Source: Chara braunii (lineage: Eukaryota > Streptophyta > Charophyceae > Charales > Characeae). From it: a DNA stretch of 21,655 nt. Numbering within the stretch: position 1 is the first letter of the stretch; every line of letters begins with the position of its first letter. The stretch spans positions 3,231,312 to 3,252,966 of the forward strand of contig BFEA01000059.1 of assembly GCA_003427395.1 (NCBI GenBank), read 5' to 3'. This document shows positions 16,746 to 21,655 of the stretch, piece by piece. The notes under the pieces were generated by a model, which was not told where the DNA came from, searched no databases, and saw only the letters and a program-made list of their open reading frames with translations. The translations under genes and the position numbers were made by a program.

Positions 16746-17420
16746 ACGACTTGTTCAGGTATAACTAATGTACGATATAAATAAGTACGAACGATCCACC
16801 TGATTAACATTATAGCAGGACATGGGAGGCTTCCGTGAGGTCATCCTAATGCTTGCTTAACTCAATCTTAACGGGTCTAACGAGATACTCTAGCAAAGGG
16901 AGGATCTGATGATTGCCTGAATCCATTAACATAATCCCAGCTCGTCTAACTCTAATTAAGTAGTAGGATGACTCCCGTAGGGTCGTCCCACTACACTTTT
17001 GAGGAAAAGACTGAGCTCTGAATCAAGTAGTAATGGGAGGCTTCCGTGAAGACCGCCTGTTACTAACTTTGATTCGGAATTGACACTTGGATCTGGAGTG
17101 TTTTCTGAATGTTGGGTCAAGTGTTGAGACAACTCAACATAGGCCTCCTAACAATCTGCTTAACTAATAAAAGGATACTCCCGGCTGAGTTATCCGATCA
17201 CTTACACTAGATGACATGAACTGTTTGATTGCGTCACGGTGAAAACTGCATGAATTTGAAGAGTGACTGAGTGCTTCCGTTGGGGCGACTCGACTACTCT
17301 TCTGACTAACAGATTGTTTGGAATTGATGAAGTAGTGGAAGATTCTCTGGTGAGTCAGCCCACTACTTGCATATGTCAGGACAAGAAAAAAAAGAAAGGA
17401 AAAGGAGTGTTCCATCGGGA

Positions 17421-18489
17421 GTGACTCCCAAAGGTTCTTTAGAAAGAAACGTAGAAGAAAGCGAATGCCGCAGGGAAAAGGATTAGACAAAAAGGAGTTC
17501 TGCGTAGCCTCAGTTCATTGATAGGCTCCTAAAGGAGAAACTGCCAACTGACATGAGACGATCTCAGCCAGACCACCGCATAAAGCACCAAAGAATGTGC
17601 TTATCCGCAAAAGAGAGAATACAAGGACTGATAGTAGAGAAATATGAATTTCCCTGGGACAACTTGAGACATTGGCGAAGAAACTCCTTGAACTAAAAGG
17701 AGGAGGAGTGACAGACGGTTCAGGGTAGATAAAAGCTAGGGGCTAGACTTTGGGATATTGATCCCAAGACTCACAATCCAGAACTAAGGGTGGGAAGTCG
17801 AGTGGGAATGTTGAATCATTGTTGACCTGTGTGTGTGCAGGTCTTTGCTTTGTCTACTGCAATTAAAGGAGAAGTCCTACATAAGGGACTCAATTTTCTG
17901 TTATCACTCGATAGCAGGTCGGTTGTTGCCGATTCAACTTTTCCTCCTTTGACTTGACATCTACACCTAAAGACAAACCTTGTGGTCAGTAAAACTGTCG
18001 CCTGTGGTCGTTGCCTAAATGGTCCTGGTCACTCTCAAGGGTCCTTTGAATCAATGTGAGGGGGCTGGGCTTGCATCTCAGGAAGAATAGAGCTGTCATG
18101 CATGGTTTGGGGAGTGAGGGACAATGTCAGTGGTTGATGGTTGACACCGTTAGTGCATGGCATGTGAACTGTCTTTGCATTATGTTGTGCAGGTCTGTTT
18201 TGTGCATGATTTGGGCTGAACTGGATTTGACATCGTGAAGAATTTGGACACTCAGCACTCGTGAAAGTGGGAAGGGTTCCCAGCGGTAATACCTCGCTAT
18301 TCATAATTCGTCTTATATAACTCATATGATGTCTGATGATCAGTCATACGTTGAGTAGAGTAGAATAGCCCTTGGTAGTGACAAGGTTTTGTTTTTGATA
18401 CTTTGAACATAGTGGTTAGAAGGAGAAAGTGTCTTTGGAACAGAAGCGGGAATAGACGACCGTCTCAAAGTTCGACCTGAGTATCTAAC
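17421..18489. other. Stretch without recognisable gene
   Basis: No supported coding frame. One clean hairpin, CTTTGGGAT-ATTG-ATCCCAAG, lies around 17748-17769. Phrases such as TTGTGCATGATTTGGGCTG (about 18200) hint at repeats, but no second copy is evident. Confidence 0.45.
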
Positions 18490-18835
18490 GGGTCAGTCCT
18501 AGGCGTCTTACCGCGCGTACCCCATTTCATGCTACAGCGATCGAGCAAACGTCCTCGGCCGACCTACCTCTACTCAGGCATGTAAAAGCCTTCGCACGTG
18601 GGCCGGTAGCTCAGCAGGGATACGCCTACCTAAGGGTGGTGACATCCCCTTGGGTAGAGGTAAGTTGTACCTCGCGACGTCCCGACCTGTCGCAGGGCGT
18701 CGTGAGAGGTATAGCACACGCGCACGGTTGGAGTGGTGACTGGTTGTTTCTTCGAAAATAAATCCTGCATGACACGACCGTGAGGTTCAGCGCTCCCAGC
18801 GGGGCACAAGACCGCCGCACGCGACAACGTGCTAC
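18490..18835 (+). repeat. Structured repeat P, copy 2
   Basis: Partner of 8870-9235 in the same orientation. CTACC-T-AA-GGG (from about 18627) pairs with CCCC-TT-GGGTAG (to about 18658), giving an 11-bp stem around TGGTGACAT. A second stem joins ACCTC-GCGACG and CGTCGT-GAGAGGT (18669-18711). TAGCTCAGCAGG (18607-18618) matches the pol III A-box consensus. On the minus strand both copies carry a VGVSL-x-SYR peptide in step, so a decayed coding origin cannot be excluded. Confidence 0.55.
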
Positions 18836-19039
18836 AAAAGTACTTCGTTGGGTGTGCACTACAAGAATAGTGCAGAAAGTAAAAAATACAAAGTTAAAAA
18901 AAAAACATCAGTATGAAGCAAATCTGCCAGTGGATGAACGGACAATTTCGTGGGTTATTGCTTACCTGAACAGGTTCTGCATGGTGAAAACATCTTCGTC
19001 TTCAAGGTGAGGAATCCCATCGATTATTGCAAACCGGGT

Positions 19040-19950
19040 TAAGTTGTACATGACGACGCTCAACCATCCGACAGTCTGGTGGTCGGGTATTATGACGAAG
19101 CTCAACCATCAGATGGTGGGATGATCGAATGGTTGGATGATATGCTGGTAAGAAGGCAGTTTGGTTGAATGGTGCAATGGTAGGCGGTTGGGATGTTAGG
19201 ATGGAAAATCGACAGGATGACAACATGGTAGAATGGCTGAAAGTTATGATGGCGGGTTGGTCAAATGCTACGATGGCGGGATGGTAGTGTTGCAGGGTGC
19301 AGTGTGACAACATAGGAGGATTTGTCGGATATCATGGAGACGCTTGACTATCAAATGGTAGGGTGTCATGTGGAAGCTCGACCATCACATGGTATGATGG
19401 TGTGATGTTAGTGCGGTATGGCTGTAGGATTTTTCATTGCGACATCGGCGGGATGGCTGACAGGCAGGTAGGCGGAATGCTACAATGGTGGATTATGAGG
19501 ATAGCAGGCTACTGAATGGCAAAATAAAATGATAGTCGGGTATAATGACGAAGCTCGACAATTAGATGGTAGGGTGTCATGACGAAGCTCGACCATCAGA
19601 TGGTAGGATAGGGGGATGGTATGTCTGCGGGATGGTGGGGTGACCGATTGTAGGATAGGAGGATGGTGGGATAATCAAACAAACCCTAAGAACTTATGTA
19701 TGTCTATAATCACTGTAATAACGACACTCGACTACCAAATGGTGGGATGGTAGAGAAAACCTAAACAAGTTCTATATGACGACCATGTGTGCAAAGGGGA
19801 CACTCAATCATAGGATGGTGGATTGTCGTGACAGAGCTCGACCATAAGATCGTAAGATAATAGGACGACAGGATGGTATGTTGGTGGGATGGTGGGATCA
19901 TCGGTTGTAGGGTAATGGGATGATTTTGCGGTAGGATGATACTTGGGTGA
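19040..19950. repeat. Degenerate satellite around a CCATC-A-GATGG motif
   Basis: Motif TGACGAAGCTCGACCATC followed by AGATGGT recurs with variation at about 19051, 19093, 19335, 19368, 19545, 19579, 19720 and 19829. Two pairs are 33-34 bases apart and the rest are separated by GGATGGT- and GGGATG-rich filler. The centre CCATC-A-GATGG is self-complementary. Frames through it are low-complexity and broken. Confidence 0.75.
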
Positions 19951-20187
19951 GCTAGTGGGATTCACATACAGTCCCGTGAGTTTCACAAACCTATCAAAGT
20001 TTTATACTAGGTGTGTTGCCGGTTATGACATTGATGTTAAAGGGATCGAGGGAAAAATCATAATGGGTTTTTTTTTTTTAATGCATAGAAGAGGAAACAA
20101 GTCTAATGGTTATGTTAACCATATATTGATTTATATACGTATTTGTAATGTGAGTTGACCTCTTAATCATAAGGGGGGGCAAAGGGT

Positions 20188-21234
20188 ATGACAGTAATGC
20201 CAATTGTTAACGATACATATGGCGGTGACTGAATGTGCACGGTAGTGACCAAATGTGAAACATATTTTACGTTATTTTCGTCGGGTTTATTCGCGTATTG
20301 CAGGATGATTGTCAAATACAATGCATCGCACGACAACGCATCGTCGACTGGGACTTCATCACCAGGCAACAATTCAAATACATCGGCCCGGGATCTCATA
20401 ATATTCGACAAAAACATATGAGAAAATTATATTGTCAACACAAACCCTCGGTATTTGCATCTTGTCGGAAATGTCACGCCAGATGGTGAAATCTCGATGT
20501 CTTGGGTCATGAGATGCAGCGGCATAGAGCTTTATAGTGACGATGACAAAGACTTCTGGTACTTGTACTCATTGGAGAAAGAAGTCAATGTAGAGTCTGA
20601 CGGCGAGGGCGGTGCTAAAAACCCTGTTACACTATTGAAGATGATTGATGCGTGAAAAACATTGTGCGTAAAGCAGCAATGGTCACAACAAGATAGGAAG
20701 CACGTTAAACAATGTGTTTGGTTTTGCATCGGAAAACCTCATCTGCTAGACAGGAAGCACGTCAAACAATGTGTTTGGTTTCCAATCCGGGTGTTGAATC
20801 GTAACACAACCATTGTGACACTTTTCAGAGTGGCCAAGGTGAACGATAAAAAAATCAACACGATATTCCTTGCTAGAGATGAGTTTCACAATGTCACACT
20901 TACGTTTCAGGAAGTATTCAACAACCCTACACTTGCCGGATCGTTTGGATGCTTCAAAACTCGAATATCCAGTGATCATGCTCTAAGGAAAGATTTCAAA
21001 ATGAGGATAGAATACTTAGTGCACAGTCAGATTCATTATCTGTTTGATAATTATGTTGAGATATCATGAACCATCGAACATCGGGATGACATGTTAGACA
21101 TTTTCGATAAAAAACAGTACAATTGTGAGGGAAAGAACGCAATGACATTTTCTACTGGTTGGAGCAGAGACGTGTACGACCGTCCTTACTGTGGCAAATG
21201 ACACATTCACCTCGAAAAGAAGTTTGAAGAGTAA
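20188..21234 (+). pseudogene. 349-codon frame interrupted only by five TGA codons; unrecognised protein
   Basis: One uninterrupted register runs from ATG at 20188 to TAA at 21232-21234. Inside are five stops, all TGA (20230, 20419, 20653, 21067, 21199), with no TAA, TAG or frameshift. Composition looks like a soluble protein with acidic stretches (YSDDDKDFWYLYSLEKEVNV), basic ends and many Phe, Tyr and Trp. I see no signal peptide, membrane segment or known motif. TGG codons occur, so TGA is not simply the tryptophan codon here. Each TGA is one transition from CGA (Arg), fitting decay of a methylated copy; programmed recoding is the alternative. An in-frame 57-base tandem duplication lies at 20692-20805. 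Possible sources are a host gene, a transposon gene or an integrated virus gene; the sequence does not decide. Candidate polyadenylation signals lie 220 and 338 bases downstream. Confidence 0.6.
20692..20805 (+). repeat. In-frame 57-base tandem duplication
   Basis: GATAGGAAGCACGTTAAACA (20692) recurs as GACAGGAAGCACGTCAAACA (20749). The period is 57 bases, 19 codons, duplicating DRKHVKQCVWF within the TGA-interrupted frame. The third-position changes between the first halves are silent. The second halves diverge sooner. Confidence 0.75.
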
Positions 21235-21453
21235 AAAGTTTTGTATCTTCTGAACTATGAAGTCTGAAATGAGGCCGAATTTTGCAAATTTATTAGCATT
21301 TACAACGTTGTGTATAAATTTGACATTCACAGTGCAAACAGGTGTATAAAATTTGCAAAGGGGACATGTATCCCGCTATTGCAGTTGAAGCAATATACCC
21401 AGTGACTAAGTGTTAATACCTCAACAAAAGAAGATATATCAAATTTCATGTGT

Positions 21454-21459
21454 AATAAA
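21454..21459 (+). promoter_or_regulatory. Candidate polyadenylation signal AATAAA
   Basis: Canonical hexamer 220 bases after the TAA of the frame at 20188-21234. A second AATAAA lies at 21572-21577, before a T/GT-rich stretch. The DNA is AT-rich, so chance occurrence is quite possible. Confidence 0.3.
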
Positions 21460-21580
21460 GTAAAGTCTGATTGCAATTGTACATGAAACCTATGTATCGA
21501 CAAAATGCGAAATAATTGCAACATATATTGATCAGAAGCAATGCATGTATACATAGATGCATGTGTTTGTGAATAAAATT

Positions 21581-21582
<2 letters not shown>

Positions 21583-21655
<73 letters not shown>
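21583..21655. repeat. (GT)n microsatellite at window end
   Basis: TGTG repeat with one TTTG interruption, continuing to the last base. Confidence 0.97.

Larger units (their letters stand above)
15281..17370. repeat. Hairpin array, about 33 stem-loops in 2.1 kb
   Basis: Roughly one hairpin per 63 bases. Most centre on CCGTG (for example GGAAGATGC-CGT-GCATCTTCC at 15878-15898, and GGATGACTC-CCGTA-GGGTCGTCC within 16960-16994) or on CTCCCGGGTGAG (15546-15563, 15808-15826, 16459-16476, 16721-16744, 17173-17195). The longest have outer stems of AAGTAGT.../...ACTACTT type (16960-16994, 17027-17066, 17330-17368). Others are at 15281-15320, 15339-15363, 15381-15398, 15435-15452, 15486-15510, 15706-15741, 16401-16424, 16507-16523, 16628-16651 and 17257-17301. 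Stem sequences vary while pairing is kept. Spacing is not a multiple of three and no frame is open, so the conserved property is structure, not protein. I know of no described family that this matches. Confidence 0.85.

Noticed and set aside
16905-16935. Hammerhead ribozyme (CTGATGA)
   Set aside because: No GAAA partner or flanking stems at the required distance.
18600-18680. tRNA gene (A-box-like TAGCTCAGCAGG)
   Set aside because: No B box, anticodon arm or acceptor stem of the right spacing can be drawn.
8870-18835. Repeat P copies as the two LTRs of a 9.6-kb retrotransposon
   Set aside because: The copies are too diverged from each other, lack TG...CA ends and target duplications, and no gag, protease, integrase or reverse transcriptase lies between them.
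19002-19313. 103-codon minus-strand frame with His/Pro repeats
   Set aside because: Low-complexity translation of the GGATGG-type satellite, with stops in other units.

Overview
This looks like nuclear DNA of a multicellular eukaryote with a large, repeat-rich genome. Supporting signs are long microsatellites on both strands, A-tailed short retroposons, a decayed LINE reverse-transcriptase tail, many short foldback elements, splice-like signals and a 45-base assembly gap (10869-10913) inside a GA tract. There is no bacterial gene organisation and I cannot name the lineage. I see no intact, recognisable protein gene.

Bases 1-7560 are layered mobile elements. They hold six copies of an A-tailed SINE-like retroposon in both orientations, several palindromic MITE-like families nested in or against one another, a 3 x 40 bp tandem repeat, a G-rich repeat, and the decayed C-terminal part of a LINE reverse transcriptase on the minus strand (6833-7552).

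Bases 7560-11430 are of different character. They contain a hairpin cluster (8337-8520), a structured repeat (8870-9235) with a diverged second copy 9.6 kb away (18490-18835), a 600-base polypurine tract, AT, GT, GA and ATT microsatellites and the gap. Bases 11430-15000 carry three diverged copies of a module that ends in an ATT microsatellite, plus a 46-base block seen twice with only two mismatches.

Bases 15281-17370 hold the most unusual structure: about 33 short hairpins in 2.1 kb, mostly sharing a CCGTG or CCCGGGTGAG centre. Stem sequences change in step on both arms, so the pairing is kept while the sequence is not. The array contains a 51-base-period sub-array and a ~914-base internal duplication.

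Bases 19040-19950 are a degenerate satellite around a CCATC-A-GATGG motif. Bases 20188-21234 hold one reading frame of 349 codons that ends in TAA and is interrupted by five in-frame stops, every one TGA. It is either a protein gene decayed by CGA-to-TGA change or a recoded gene; I do not recognise the product. The window ends in a GT microsatellite.
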